From positions 1-12,730 of the forward strand of contig QIDY01000320.1 in assembly GCA_003228495.1 (NCBI GenBank): a stretch of 12,730 nt of DNA. Reading direction: 5' to 3'. How positions within the stretch are numbered: the stretch's first letter is position 1; every line of letters begins with the position of its first letter. Source of the DNA: Nitrospirota bacterium (GTDB taxonomy: Bacteria; Nitrospirota; Nitrospiria; Nitrospirales; UBA8639). The translations under genes were made by a program, and so were the position numbers. The notes beneath the pieces were generated by a model. That model was given only the letters and a program-made list of their open reading frames with translations. It was not told the origin of the DNA and made no database searches. This document shows, one piece after another, positions 1-7,364 of the stretch.

Positions 1-927
1 GGGGATGTTGAAACCGAAACTCCCGAGGTGGAGGAACCACAAGATGGGCCTGTTCCTTATGATTTAGGAAATCAAGAATGGGTTGTTCGAGGTCGAATGC
101 CGACTTTGGATGTGATCCATCAGCAATTCTCTCGTCTTTTTCGTCTGGCGCTTAGTGACATTCTTAGAAAGGCGGTTGAAGTAACTATAACCAACCAATC
201 CGTCATGAAATTTAGTGAATTCACCAAACGGCTTCCCGTTCCTGCGTATCTTCAAATTATTTCGATGGAGCCTCTTCGGGGCACAGCGATGGTTGCTACC
301 GATGCGACAACCGTCTATCTACTCGTCGACCATTTTTTTGGGGGAGCTGGCCAAACCCACGTAAAGCCAGAAGGCCAGGATTTTACGCTGATTGAACAGC
401 GGGTCATGCGTAAGGTGATGGAGATGGGGATGAAGGATTTAGAGAGAGCCTGGGATCCCGTTCAAAAAGTACGGATCAAAGCCGTTCGGGCGGAGATGAA
501 TCCGCAATTGGCTGCCATCGTGTTGCCGGCGGATATCGTCATGGTGGTGACGTTAGGTATTGAGCTTGGCAACTCGGTGGGAGATCTGCACCTCTGTCTT
601 CCTTATGCCATGTTGGAACCGATTCGTGATCGGCTGCAGGTAAGTTTCCAAAGCGATTTTTATGAAGTAGACCATGGGTGGATCAAGCGTTTTTCAAGGA
701 GGCTCAAGGAGGCTCCTGTCAATTTCTCAATTATGTTGGGAGAAAAGGAGCTGTCGGTTGAAGAGTTCATGCACTTTGCGCCGGGAGATGTGATCACCTT
801 AAATCAATCCACTACGCAGCCTTTAACTGCGACGGTGGAAGGCGTTCCAAAATTTTTGGGATTTCCAGGGACGACCAAGGGCATGCAATCGTTTCAAATC
901 CAAAACGTTATGATGATGCCTGAGTAA
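1..927 (+). CDS. fliM: Flagellar motor switch protein FliM (5' partial)
   Basis: FliM is the middle part of the cytoplasmic C-ring; it binds phospho-CheY at its N-terminus, contacts FliG, and joins FliN to set rotation direction. The frame is open from base 1, so the gene begins upstream. A GTG at 28 is an internal codon, since the residues before it continue a FliM-like acidic linker leading to a YDLGNQEW segment. About 308 residues are visible; the missing part should be the short N-terminal CheY-P-binding helix. The central CheC-like domain includes LLVDHFFGGAGQ near residues 97-108, and the C-terminal SpoA (FliN-like) domain covers about the last 80 residues, ending in a TAA. A 62-bp gap without notable structure separates it from fliN. 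Identity is clear from length, domain order and neighbours. Confidence 0.95.
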   Translation, partial: GDVETETPEVEEPQDGPVPYDLGNQEWVVRGRMPTLDVIHQQFSRLFRLALSDILRKAVEVTITNQSVMKFSEFTKRLPVPAYLQIISMEPLRGTAMVATDATTVYLLVDHFFGGAGQTHVKPEGQDFTLIEQRVMRKVMEMGMKDLERAWDPVQKVRIKAVRAEMNPQLAAIVLPADIVMVVTLGIELGNSVGDLHLCLPYAMLEPIRDRLQVSFQSDFYEVDHGWIKRFSRRLKEAPVNFSIMLGEKELSVEEFMHFAPGDVITLNQSTTQPLTATVEGVPKFLGFPGTTKGMQSFQIQNVMMMPE

Positions 928-989
928 GGGGACCAACTCAATAGTGAGCATATGGTGACTGGATAATCGGGGAACAATGGAGAAGACAT

Positions 990-1391
990 ATGAGTGAAGA
1001 AGACAGCGTAGACATGGAGACGTTTGATGCCGAGAAAGAAATGATGGAGGCTTTGGCCCAGGAAGCTGCTGCAAAGAGTGAAAGCCCGGCACCGGCTCCA
1101 CCAGCAGTTCAAGAAATGTCTGTTCCTCAAGATTCCAATCTTGATCGAATATTAGATATTCCTCTTTTGTTATCTGCGCAATTGGGAAGTACAAGGATGT
1201 TGATTAAAGACTTGTTGCAACTAGGGCCAGGGTCTATCGTGGAATTAGATAAATTGGCTGGTGAACCGTTAGAGGTCCTGGTCAATGAACGGTTGGTGGC
1301 TCGGGGAGAGGTGGTCATGGTCAATGAAAAATTTGGGATTCGTCTCACCGATGTGATCAGCCCTTCGGAGCGGGTGAATAAACTTCGTTAA
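990..1391 (+). CDS. fliN: Flagellar motor switch protein FliN
   Basis: FliN forms the base of the C-ring with FliM and also docks the FliH-FliI export ATPase complex. The protein has 133 residues. Residues 1 to about 48 are an acidic, Ala/Pro-rich low-complexity leader, and residues from about 50 on are a SpoA domain starting ILDIPLLLSAQLGST and containing the typical LGPGSIVELDKLAGEPLEVLVN pattern in two pieces. The start ATG at 990 has a GGAGA ribosome site about 8 bases upstream. Length and domain layout are normal for FliN. It lies between fliM and fliO; the gap after it holds one of the intergenic inverted repeats. Confidence 0.95.
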   Translation: MSEEDSVDMETFDAEKEMMEALAQEAAAKSESPAPAPPAVQEMSVPQDSNLDRILDIPLLLSAQLGSTRMLIKDLLQLGPGSIVELDKLAGEPLEVLVNERLVARGEVVMVNEKFGIRLTDVISPSERVNKLR

Positions 1392-1392
1392 A

Positions 1393-1495
1393 GAAGTAAG
1401 GAGTTGGGGGTAGGGAGTGAATAATGGAATGAAAGAGCAAGAGATTTTGATGTTTTTTCTTACCTCCTTACTCTTCACTTTTCACTCCTTACTTT
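1393..1495 (+). repeat. Intergenic inverted repeat 1 (fliN/fliO)
   Basis: This fills almost all of the 118-bp fliN-fliO gap. The outer arms are a perfect 11-bp inverted repeat: AAGTAAGGAGT at 1394-1404 and ACTCCTTACTT at 1484-1494. A second nested pair is AGTGAA at 1416-1421 with TTCACT at 1474-1479. The left arm is purine-rich and the right arm pyrimidine-rich on the transcribed strand. The interior contains AATGAAAGAGCAAGA at 1428-1442, which recurs exactly in the fliP/fliQ element. There is no coding signal. The transcript should fold into an imperfect hairpin, but there is no G+C-rich stem followed by a U-run as in an intrinsic terminator. A mobile or REP/MITE-like origin is inference. 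Confidence 0.8.
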
Positions 1496-1509
1496 AGAGT
1501 TAAGACATT

Positions 1510-1917
1510 ATGGATTTGACGCATGAAGCTTTCAAGATGGCCGGAGCATTGGTTTTGGTCGTGCTTGTCCTTTTGGGCGGACTGGCGTGGGTTCGACGCA
1601 CGTTTGGGGAGAGTCTTGGAAAGGGTGGAGAGCCTATCATGCGTGTGTTGGGTGGCTTGCGGTTAGGGACGGGAAAGCAAATCATGCTGATTGACGTGGC
1701 GGGGGAGGTTTTAGTTTTGGGAACGACGGCCAAGGAAATGACGTTATTGACAAAGATTACTGATGAAAAGCGAGTCAGTCAGGTCCGGTTGTTGGCTGAT
1801 CCTGTCGTCGGTCGAATAGGGGTATGGTTGGGTCAATGGTCACAGAAGAGTTCACAGAATAACGGGGCCGAATCTTTATCACACACGTCTGTCGTCTCGA
1901 TTCCCAAATGTTCATGA
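1510..1917 (+). CDS. fliO: Flagellar biosynthesis protein FliO
   Basis: FliO is a small bitopic membrane protein that helps assemble the FliP ring of the flagellar export gate. The 135 residues have one membrane segment at about 10-27 (AGALVLVVLVLLGGLAWV), then a cytoplasmic part with the family's recognisable pattern: VLGGLRLGTGKQIMLIDVAGEVLVLGTTAKEMTLL, seen here in two pieces around residues 46-82. Family sequence conservation is low, so the call rests on this pattern plus position directly before fliP. The ATG at 1510 has no good Shine-Dalgarno sequence; the right arm of the inverted repeat ends 14 bases upstream. The 3' end overlaps the start of fliP by 10 bases. Confidence 0.88.
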   Translation: MDLTHEAFKMAGALVLVVLVLLGGLAWVRRTFGESLGKGGEPIMRVLGGLRLGTGKQIMLIDVAGEVLVLGTTAKEMTLLTKITDEKRVSQVRLLADPVVGRIGVWLGQWSQKSSQNNGAESLSHTSVVSIPKCS

Positions 1918-2714
1918 ATGGTTCCACCAAGAATATGTACGCTCGGATGTCAAGATTTTCTGGACGCCTTGGTTTTTTGTGTTTTGGTGTGATTGGTGGG
2001 GTCATGGGCCAGCCCCTCAGTGCATTGGCTCAACCCACGAACGATCCGATCATTAGTTTGCAAGTTTCTGGATTAGACGCGACAGAGCCGTGGACGTTTG
2101 GCCTCCGTATTCTCTTCATGCTCACGGTTTTGACGTTGGCGCCCGCCTTATTAATGTTGGTGACTTCCTTTACTCGTGTTGTGATCGTTCTGGGTCTTCT
2201 ACGACAAGCTCTGGGAACCCTCCAGGCTCCTCCCAACCAAGTCATGATTGGTCTGGCGTTATTTCTAACCCTTTTCATTATGATGCCGGTGTGGGAAAAA
2301 ATCCAAACCGAGGCACTAAACCCGTTCCTGGACAATCAGATGACACAAGAAGTAGCAATGCAACGGGCCATCGAACCGATTCGAGAGTTTATGTTGAAAC
2401 AAGTCCGGGAAAAAGATTTAAGCTTGTTTATGAGTATGGGAAAAATCCCAGACCCTCAGACCGCTAAAGATGTCCCGCTCCATGCCCTGGTGCCGGCGTT
2501 TGTGACGAGCGAATTGCGAACGGCGTTTCAAATTGGTTTTTTGATTTATGTGCCCTTTCTCGTGATCGATATGATTGTGGCGAGTACCTTGATGTCCATG
2601 GGCATGATGATGTTGCCGCCGATCATGATTTCGTTGCCGTTTAAACTCGTGCTGTTTGTGTTGGCGGACGGGTGGTTTTTGGTGGTGGGCTCGCTCATGA
2701 ACAGCTTTCAGTGA
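1908..2714 (+). CDS. fliP: Flagellar type III export gate protein FliP
   Basis: FliP forms, with FliQ and FliR, the helical channel core of the flagellar export gate. The 268 residues begin with a likely cleavable signal peptide (hydrophobic stretch GFLCFGVIGGVMG, then ALAQP as a plausible cleavage site near residue 42), as in many FliP proteins. The family signatures follow: LTLAPALLMLVTSFTRVVIV, LRQALGTLQAPPNQVMIGLA, and the C-terminal MGMMMLPPIMISLPFKLVLF. At least four membrane segments are visible. The start at 1908 overlaps fliO and has no clear ribosome site, so translation is probably coupled; the ATG codons at 1914, 1935 and 1947 are alternatives, the last giving a more standard signal peptide. 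Length is normal for the family. Confidence 0.96.
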   Translation: MFMNGSTKNMYARMSRFSGRLGFLCFGVIGGVMGQPLSALAQPTNDPIISLQVSGLDATEPWTFGLRILFMLTVLTLAPALLMLVTSFTRVVIVLGLLRQALGTLQAPPNQVMIGLALFLTLFIMMPVWEKIQTEALNPFLDNQMTQEVAMQRAIEPIREFMLKQVREKDLSLFMSMGKIPDPQTAKDVPLHALVPAFVTSELRTAFQIGFLIYVPFLVIDMIVASTLMSMGMMMLPPIMISLPFKLVLFVLADGWFLVVGSLMNSFQ

Positions 2715-2719
2715 ACAAG

Positions 2720-2820
2720 AAGTAAAAAGGGAAAAGTAAGTAGGAAAAAGTGAGGAGTGAAATGAAAGAGCAAGAAGAATTTTCTTTTTACTCCTTACTC
2801 CTGACTACTTACTCCTCACT
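2720..2820 (+). repeat. Intergenic inverted repeat 2 (fliP/fliQ)
   Basis: This is the same type of element as at 1393-1495. AGTGAGGAGT at 2749-2758 is the exact reverse complement of ACTCCTCACT at 2811-2820, and AGTAAGTAG at 2736-2744 pairs with CTACTTACT at 2805-2813, so alternative registers are possible. The interior carries AATGAAAGAGCAAGA at 2761-2775, identical over 15 bases to the fliN/fliO element. The left arm is purine-rich and the right arm pyrimidine-rich. It occupies most of the 126-bp gap; downstream of it GAAGG at 2827-2831 is the likely fliQ ribosome site. Confidence 0.8.
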
Positions 2821-2840
2821 CAAACAGAAGGCTTGAAGAC

Positions 2841-3110
2841 ATGACTCTTGAAGGCATAATGGGAATCGGTCAGGAGGCGATTAAAACCATTTTATTCGTG
2901 GCAGGTCCCATGTTGGGCTTAAGCTTGATCGTGGGGTTGATGGTCAGTGCCTTTCAGGCCATGACTCAAATTAATGAAATGACACTGACCTTTTTGCCAA
3001 AAATTGCCACCATGTTTATCGTTCTTCTGGTCATGTTCCCATGGATGGTACAAATTCTCGTGGGATTTATGACCAATGTGTGGGGGTCTATTCCTGAAAT
3101 GGCACAGTGA
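2841..3110 (+). CDS. fliQ: Flagellar type III export gate protein FliQ
   Basis: FliQ is a small two-helix inner-membrane protein; several copies wrap around the FliP-FliR core of the export channel. The 89 residues match the family length. Hydrophobic segments lie at about 15-37 and 49-75, and the family pattern VGLMVSAFQAMTQINEMTLT followed by FLPKI is present between and at the start of the second one. The start ATG at 2841 is preceded by GAAGG with 9 bases of spacing. The gene is isolated from fliP and fliR by an inverted-repeat element on each side, unusual for genes that normally abut. Confidence 0.96.
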   Translation: MTLEGIMGIGQEAIKTILFVAGPMLGLSLIVGLMVSAFQAMTQINEMTLTFLPKIATMFIVLLVMFPWMVQILVGFMTNVWGSIPEMAQ

Positions 3111-3111
3111 C

Positions 3112-3240
3112 GGAAGAAGCGAGAAGGGAGAAGTTGGAAGTGAGAAGCAAGAAGGAAGGTAGAAACAGGGAAGAGACCCGGCGCTTCTTAAATTATTTCA
3201 TTTTACTTCTCCCTTCTCCCTTCTCCCTTTTCACTTTTTC
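3112..3240 (+). repeat. Intergenic inverted repeat 3 (fliQ/fliR)
   Basis: This is the longest perfect arm of the family: GAGAAGGGAGAAGT at 3121-3134 is the exact reverse complement of ACTTCTCCCTTCTC at 3205-3218. A second pair, AAGAAGCG at 3114-3121 with CGCTTCTT at 3182-3189, crosses the first in order, so the two stems are alternatives or a pseudoknot. The interior includes AGCAAGAAG at 3146-3154, also seen in the fliP/fliQ element. The right arm runs into TTCTCCC repeats and a pyrimidine tract to about 3249. Arm sequence differs from elements 1 and 2 (GAAGGGAGAAG instead of GTAAGGAGT), so it looks like a variant subtype. No coding capacity is visible. Confidence 0.78.
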
Positions 3241-3273
3241 CTTTTTTTCTCAAAAAAGGAAATGACATAAGCA

Positions 3274-4059
3274 GTGTTGCAATGGGATATCGCGATTCAA
3301 CAGGTCTGGCAGTTTGTTGTGGTTTTAGTACGAACCGCAGCGATTTTGTCCGCCTTGCCCTTACTTGGTGGGCGAATCGTTCCCACGCGCATCAAAATTG
3401 GCATGGCAGCGGCCATCTCGGTCATTCTGACTCCCATTGTGACCTTTACCCTTTCTCCCGATTGGTTAGCGCCGGGATATTTGGTGATGGCCTTGGCCGC
3501 GGAACTGTTCGTTGGATTGGTTCTTGGCTTGGCGATGCGCTTGGTCATGGCAGCGGTAGAATTGGCTGGGAGTATTCTGGGTTTTCAAGTGGGGTTTGCA
3601 ATGGCCAATGTGCTCGACCCGGTGTCACAAGTGCAAACACCTGTGTTCGGCCAATTGATGACGGTTCTTGCCACCCTTTTATATTTTCAAGTGGATGGGC
3701 ATCTGTTGGTGTTGTTGGCTTTGGGGAGTAGTTTTCAGTTGATTCCTCCATTCGGGGCGCATTTGAGCGGTCCCCTCCTTACCGATGTTACAGGCCTGAT
3801 ACAAACAACATATCAGACAGGTTTGAAATTGGCCTTCCCAGTCATGGCTGCCACGTTTCTCGTGCATTTGACGATGGGTGTGCTGGGACGGCTTGTTCCG
3901 CAAATGAATATTTTACTCACCAGTTTCCCCATTACGATTTCAATAGGGCTTATTGTATTAGGGTTGGGGCTGCCATTTATTGCCTTGGTCTTTCAAGATT
4001 CGGTGTTGGGGATGGAAGCCGTTCTCTGGGAGTTATTACAGGAGTTAGGGCATGGCTGA
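3274..4059 (+). CDS. fliR: Flagellar type III export gate protein FliR
   Basis: FliR caps the FliP5-FliR1 helical core of the flagellar export gate and contacts FlhB. The 261 residues are highly hydrophobic with about six membrane segments. Family features include PLLGGRIVPTRIKIGMAAAIS near residues 30-50, the segment AAELFVGLVLGLAMRLVMAAVELAGSILGFQVGFAMANVLDP (about 78-117, seen in pieces), and VPQMNILLTSFPITI in the last third. The start is a GTG at 3274; the only ribosome-like site is AAGGA at 3256-3260, 13 bases upstream, longer than ideal. The first in-frame ATG is more than 40 residues in and would remove the first membrane helix, so GTG is preferred. The gene overlaps flhB by 8 bases. 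Confidence 0.95.
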   Translation: MLQWDIAIQQVWQFVVVLVRTAAILSALPLLGGRIVPTRIKIGMAAAISVILTPIVTFTLSPDWLAPGYLVMALAAELFVGLVLGLAMRLVMAAVELAGSILGFQVGFAMANVLDPVSQVQTPVFGQLMTVLATLLYFQVDGHLLVLLALGSSFQLIPPFGAHLSGPLLTDVTGLIQTTYQTGLKLAFPVMAATFLVHLTMGVLGRLVPQMNILLTSFPITISIGLIVLGLGLPFIALVFQDSVLGMEAVLWELLQELGHG

Positions 4060-5254
4060 AAATAAAGACGGTGGAGAAAAATCCGAACAACCCACGCCTA
4101 AAAAATTAGCGGATGCTCGTCGCAAAGGACAAGTGGCCACCACGCGAGAGTTGCCGCCACTGTTCGTGTTGTTGGGAGGCGTGGGCGCAATCTCTTTGTG
4201 GGCTCCTCAGATGCTCCGAGAGTTTTATGGTCATTATCGCCACTGGTTGGAGCAAGCGGGCACGTTGCAGGTTGATAGTTCGACATTGTATGTCCTGCTC
4301 TTGAACATTACCAATCAAGCCTTTGTTCCACTGATTCCATTGGGACTGATTGTGGGGATCTTAGCGTTGGCGGCGAATCTTATGCAAACAGGTCCGTTAT
4401 GGATTGAGGAGGGCTTACAACCTAAACCATCAAAATTAAATCCCAAAAATGGCATTAAACGGGTGTTTTCCTGGAAAGGGGTTGTAGAACTCTTAAAATC
4501 GCTACTGAAGGTGGCGATGGTCGCAGGGATTCTGTATGCCGTGTTGTCCGAGGGCATGAAGCATATTGTTCAATTTCCCGTCCTAGGAATTTCCGAGGCA
4601 ATTACCGGGACCTGGGCATTGGTGCAAAATATTGTCTGGTCAGTGGGTGGCGCCCTGTTAATTTTGGCGATTGCCGATTTTATTTATCAACGGTGGCAGC
4701 ACAACGAAGATTTGAAAATGACCAAGCAGGAAGTCAAAGATGAATCGAAGGATGTAGAAGGGGATCCACAGGTACGCTCTCGCCGCCTCAGCCTACAACG
4801 GGAACGATCGCGGCAACGCATGTTACAAGCTGTTCCCAAGGCGGATGTGATCATTACCAACCCCACACATGTGGCAGTTGCTATCCGGTATGACACGAGC
4901 AACATGGATGCCCCGGTGGTTGTGGCAAAAGGTGCCGGGTTCATGGCAGAAAAAATCAAACAAATTGCCCGTCATGCGAACGTGCCGATTCTGGAAAATC
5001 GAAGTCTAAAGCCGCGAAAGTTGGACAGGAAATTCCTGCGGCCCTGTATCAAGCCGCGGCTGAGGTGCTGGCCTATGTCTATCGTTTGCGAAATACCCAG
5101 GAACAGGCTAGTTAGGTGGATAGGCGGAAGGCTGAAGGTGGAAGGGCGAAGGTTTTTAGGAGCTAATCATGCCTGCTCATCCAACACGGCGGGTCTTATG
5201 GTATTCGCCTTGAGCCTTCAGTCTAAATACCTTCGGGAATTCTATGGCATTTGA
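4052..5254 (+). CDS. flhB: Flagellar export gate switch protein FlhB, C-terminus frameshifted
   Basis: FlhB is the export gate protein that switches substrate specificity from rod/hook to filament type after self-cleavage of its cytoplasmic domain. The N-terminus (EQPTPKKLADARRKGQ), four membrane segments and the cleavage motif NPTH at residues 270-273 are all present and normal. After ENRSL (through base 5007) the frame is lost. In the frame starting at 5008 the family end continues as KAAKVGQEIPAALYQ and AEVLAYVYRLRN, stopping at TAG 5113-5115. Joining the two parts leaves out the conserved ARALY-type segment, consistent with loss of 16 bases. The open frame instead adds about 81 unrelated residues reading through the intergenic repeat and ends 11 bases inside flhA. 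This could be a genuine lesion or an assembly error. The ATG at 4052 overlaps fliR. Confidence 0.9.
   Translation: MAENKDGGEKSEQPTPKKLADARRKGQVATTRELPPLFVLLGGVGAISLWAPQMLREFYGHYRHWLEQAGTLQVDSSTLYVLLLNITNQAFVPLIPLGLIVGILALAANLMQTGPLWIEEGLQPKPSKLNPKNGIKRVFSWKGVVELLKSLLKVAMVAGILYAVLSEGMKHIVQFPVLGISEAITGTWALVQNIVWSVGGALLILAIADFIYQRWQHNEDLKMTKQEVKDESKDVEGDPQVRSRRLSLQRERSRQRMLQAVPKADVIITNPTHVAVAIRYDTSNMDAPVVVAKGAGFMAEKIKQIARHANVPILENRSLKPRKLDRKFLRPCIKPRLRCWPMSIVCEIPRNRLVRWIGGRLKVEGRRFLGANHACSSNTAGLMVFALSLQSKYLREFYGI
5122..5236 (+). repeat. Intergenic inverted repeat 4 (flhB/flhA)
   Basis: This lies between the ancestral flhB stop (5115) and the flhA start (5244). CTGAAGG at 5132-5138 pairs with CCTTCAG at 5215-5221, and GGCGAA at 5145-5150 pairs with TTCGCC at 5204-5209, giving a nested imperfect stem of about 18 bp. 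CGAAGGT at 5147-5153 can also pair with ACCTTCG at 5229-5235. As in the other gaps the left arm is purine-rich and the right arm pyrimidine-rich, but the unit (GAAGGCTGAAGG) is a third subtype and lacks the GCAAGA loop motif. The frameshifted flhB frame reads through the whole element. Confidence 0.65.
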
Positions 5255-7364
5255 TAGTGAACGACTCAAGCTTGAACTGACTCCTGCGCATTATGGGGAT
5301 GTACTGCTCCCGGTGGGTGTCGTGGGGCTGTTATTACTCATGCTGCTCCCTCTTCCTCCGTTCATGCTTGATCTGTTTTTGTCTTTTAGCATCACGTTGG
5401 CGATGTTGATTTTGCTCGTCACGATGAATGCGGGACGCCCAGCTGAATTTTCGGTCTTTCCTTCGGTTGTCTTACTCACGACGCTATATCGTTTGGCATT
5501 GAATATCGCCTCCACCCGTGCCATTTTGTTGCATGGACATGAAGGGCCGGCGGCCGCCGGGGAAGTGATTCGTGTGTTTGGCGAATTCGTCGTCGGTGGG
5601 AATTTTGCCGTTGGAATCGTGGTGTTTTCTATTCTCGTAATTATAAATTTTGTCGTCATTACCAAAGGGGCCACCCGCATTGCCGAAGTGGCGGCCCGGT
5701 TTACGTTGGATGCGATGCCCGGGCGGCAAATGAGTATTGATGCGGATCTTAATGCCGGCATTATTGACGAAGGGGAAGCCAGAAAACGTCGAGAAATGAT
5801 CTCACAGGAAGCTGATTTTTATGGCTCCATGGATGGTGCCAGTAAATTTGTGCGAGGCGATGCTATCGCCGCCCTGTTGATTATTTTCATCAATGTGTTG
5901 GGCGGACTCGGGATTGGCGTGTTGGATCACGGGATGTCGTTCGTGGACGCCGCCAAACGGTTTACCCTATTGACCGTGGGAGATGCAATTGTTGCACAAA
6001 TCCCAGCGCTCATTATGTCGACAGCAGCCGGCATTATTATTACACGAGTCTCCACGGATACGAGCTTGGGCCGCGATTTAACGGACCAACTCTTTTTTAA
6101 TCCACAGTTGGTCGGGGCGGTGGCAAGCATGTTGATCTTTTTAGGTTTATTGCCGGGATTACCCCATGTCCCATTCTTGCTTCTGGGGGCGTTGACGGCT
6201 GGATTGGCCTATGTGCTGTGGCAGCGGAAACAGAAGGCGGCCGCGACTGCCTCCCGTCCGCAAAAAAGCACAGGGGGACAGGCAGAAAAAGCTGAAGCAC
6301 CTGTCACCGAATCAATCGATACAGTCGCTCCGCCTGATCTTTTGGAATTACATGTGGGCTATGGTCTTGTGCCGTTTGTCGATCATGCCCAAGGCGGAGA
6401 ACTTCTGGAGAGAATCCGGGCTATTCGCAAACAGACGGCACTGGACATGGGATTCGTCGTGCCCTCTGTCCATATTCGGGACAACCTGCAGCTTAAGCCC
6501 CATGAATACAGTATTTTGCTCAAAGGTATTCAGGTAGCCAAGGGCGAACTCGTGCCCCGGCATTTATTAGCGATCAATCCTGGAAATGCTAAAAAGGGAT
6601 TGGAGGGCAAACCCGGACAGGATCCGTGTTTTGGTTTGCCGGCCGTCTGGATCGCGCCAACAGAAAAAGAGCGAGCTCAAATGGAAGGGTATACGGTCGT
6701 GGATGGACCGGCCATTATTGCGACACACTTGACTGAACTTCTGAAATCCAGTGGGCATGAATTGCTGGGTCGCCAAGAGGTCCAGAATTTGCTGGATAAC
6801 CTAGCCAAGACATATCCCAAGGTGGTGGATGAGCTCATTCCCACCCAATTGTCGTTAGGAGTGGTGGTGAGAATCTTACGGAATTTATTGCGTGAACGGG
6901 TTTCTATTCGGGATTTGCGGACCATTCTTGAGACTGTTGCCGATTACACCACGGTGAGTAAGGATCCTGACACTCTGACGGAATATGCCCGGCAAAATTT
7001 ATCCAGAACGATTTCCACGCAATATGCCAATTCGGATGGTTTCGTGCACGTGGTGAGTTTAGACCCGATGTTAGATCGACGGTTAACGGAGGCGATCAAG
7101 CCCAGTGGGGGAGACCAGGTCGGATTGTCGCCGAGTTTGTTTAATCACGTCATTGCTGCGGTGCGGCAAGCGATTGAACGGGTCGTCGGTCAAGGGTATC
7201 AACCGATTGTCTTATGTTCGCAGTCGATCAGATCCCAACTCTATCGATTGGTGTCGCCGGGGGTTCATTCGTTGGCGGTGCTGTCCCCGAATGAGTTGGA
7301 TCCAAAAACTAAAATTCAAGCCATTGAAGTTGTGAGGTTGCCACATGAAGCTGAAACGGTTTGA
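5244..7364 (+). CDS. flhA: Flagellar export gate platform protein FlhA
   Basis: FlhA is the large export gate component; its membrane domain couples export to the proton gradient and its cytoplasmic nonamer ring receives substrate-chaperone complexes. The 706 residues are standard for the family. About eight membrane helices occupy residues 20-325, with the FHIPEP-family signature RPAEFSVFPSVVLLTTLYRL from residue 65 and the conserved cytoplasmic loop RFTLDAMPGRQMSIDADLNA at about 151-170. A charged Ala/Lys/Glu linker at about 328-360 leads to the soluble domain, which includes the RIRAIRKQ and ERVSIRDLRTILE motifs. The start ATG at 5244 has only a weak site (CGGGAA just upstream) beside the right arm of the inverted repeat. 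The 3' end overlaps flhF by 20 bases. Confidence 0.97.
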   Translation: MAFDSERLKLELTPAHYGDVLLPVGVVGLLLLMLLPLPPFMLDLFLSFSITLAMLILLVTMNAGRPAEFSVFPSVVLLTTLYRLALNIASTRAILLHGHEGPAAAGEVIRVFGEFVVGGNFAVGIVVFSILVIINFVVITKGATRIAEVAARFTLDAMPGRQMSIDADLNAGIIDEGEARKRREMISQEADFYGSMDGASKFVRGDAIAALLIIFINVLGGLGIGVLDHGMSFVDAAKRFTLLTVGDAIVAQIPALIMSTAAGIIITRVSTDTSLGRDLTDQLFFNPQLVGAVASMLIFLGLLPGLPHVPFLLLGALTAGLAYVLWQRKQKAAATASRPQKSTGGQAEKAEAPVTESIDTVAPPDLLELHVGYGLVPFVDHAQGGELLERIRAIRKQTALDMGFVVPSVHIRDNLQLKPHEYSILLKGIQVAKGELVPRHLLAINPGNAKKGLEGKPGQDPCFGLPAVWIAPTEKERAQMEGYTVVDGPAIIATHLTELLKSSGHELLGRQEVQNLLDNLAKTYPKVVDELIPTQLSLGVVVRILRNLLRERVSIRDLRTILETVADYTTVSKDPDTLTEYARQNLSRTISTQYANSDGFVHVVSLDPMLDRRLTEAIKPSGGDQVGLSPSLFNHVIAAVRQAIERVVGQGYQPIVLCSQSIRSQLYRLVSPGVHSLAVLSPNELDPKTKIQAIEVVRLPHEAETV

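Noticed and set aside
2090..2467. 125-codon frame inside fliP on the same strand, and similar long frames inside fliR, flhA and flhF
   Set aside because: They lie wholly within well-recognised genes in other frames, show no family pattern, and have low-complexity or odd composition expected of shadow frames.
1393..3240. CRISPR array or tandem repeat reading of the purine/pyrimidine repeats
   Set aside because: The units are single inverted repeats in separate gene gaps, not direct repeats with regular unique spacers.
3282..3731. ATG start at 3282 as an alternative first gene after fliQ
   Set aside because: It is out of frame with FliR and its product has no membrane character; the FliR frame is clearly the real one.
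5003..5022. Programmed -1 ribosomal frameshift in flhB
   Set aside because: The sequence at the junction is not a slippery heptamer, and shifting there would still lack the conserved ARALY-type residues, so a deletion explains more.
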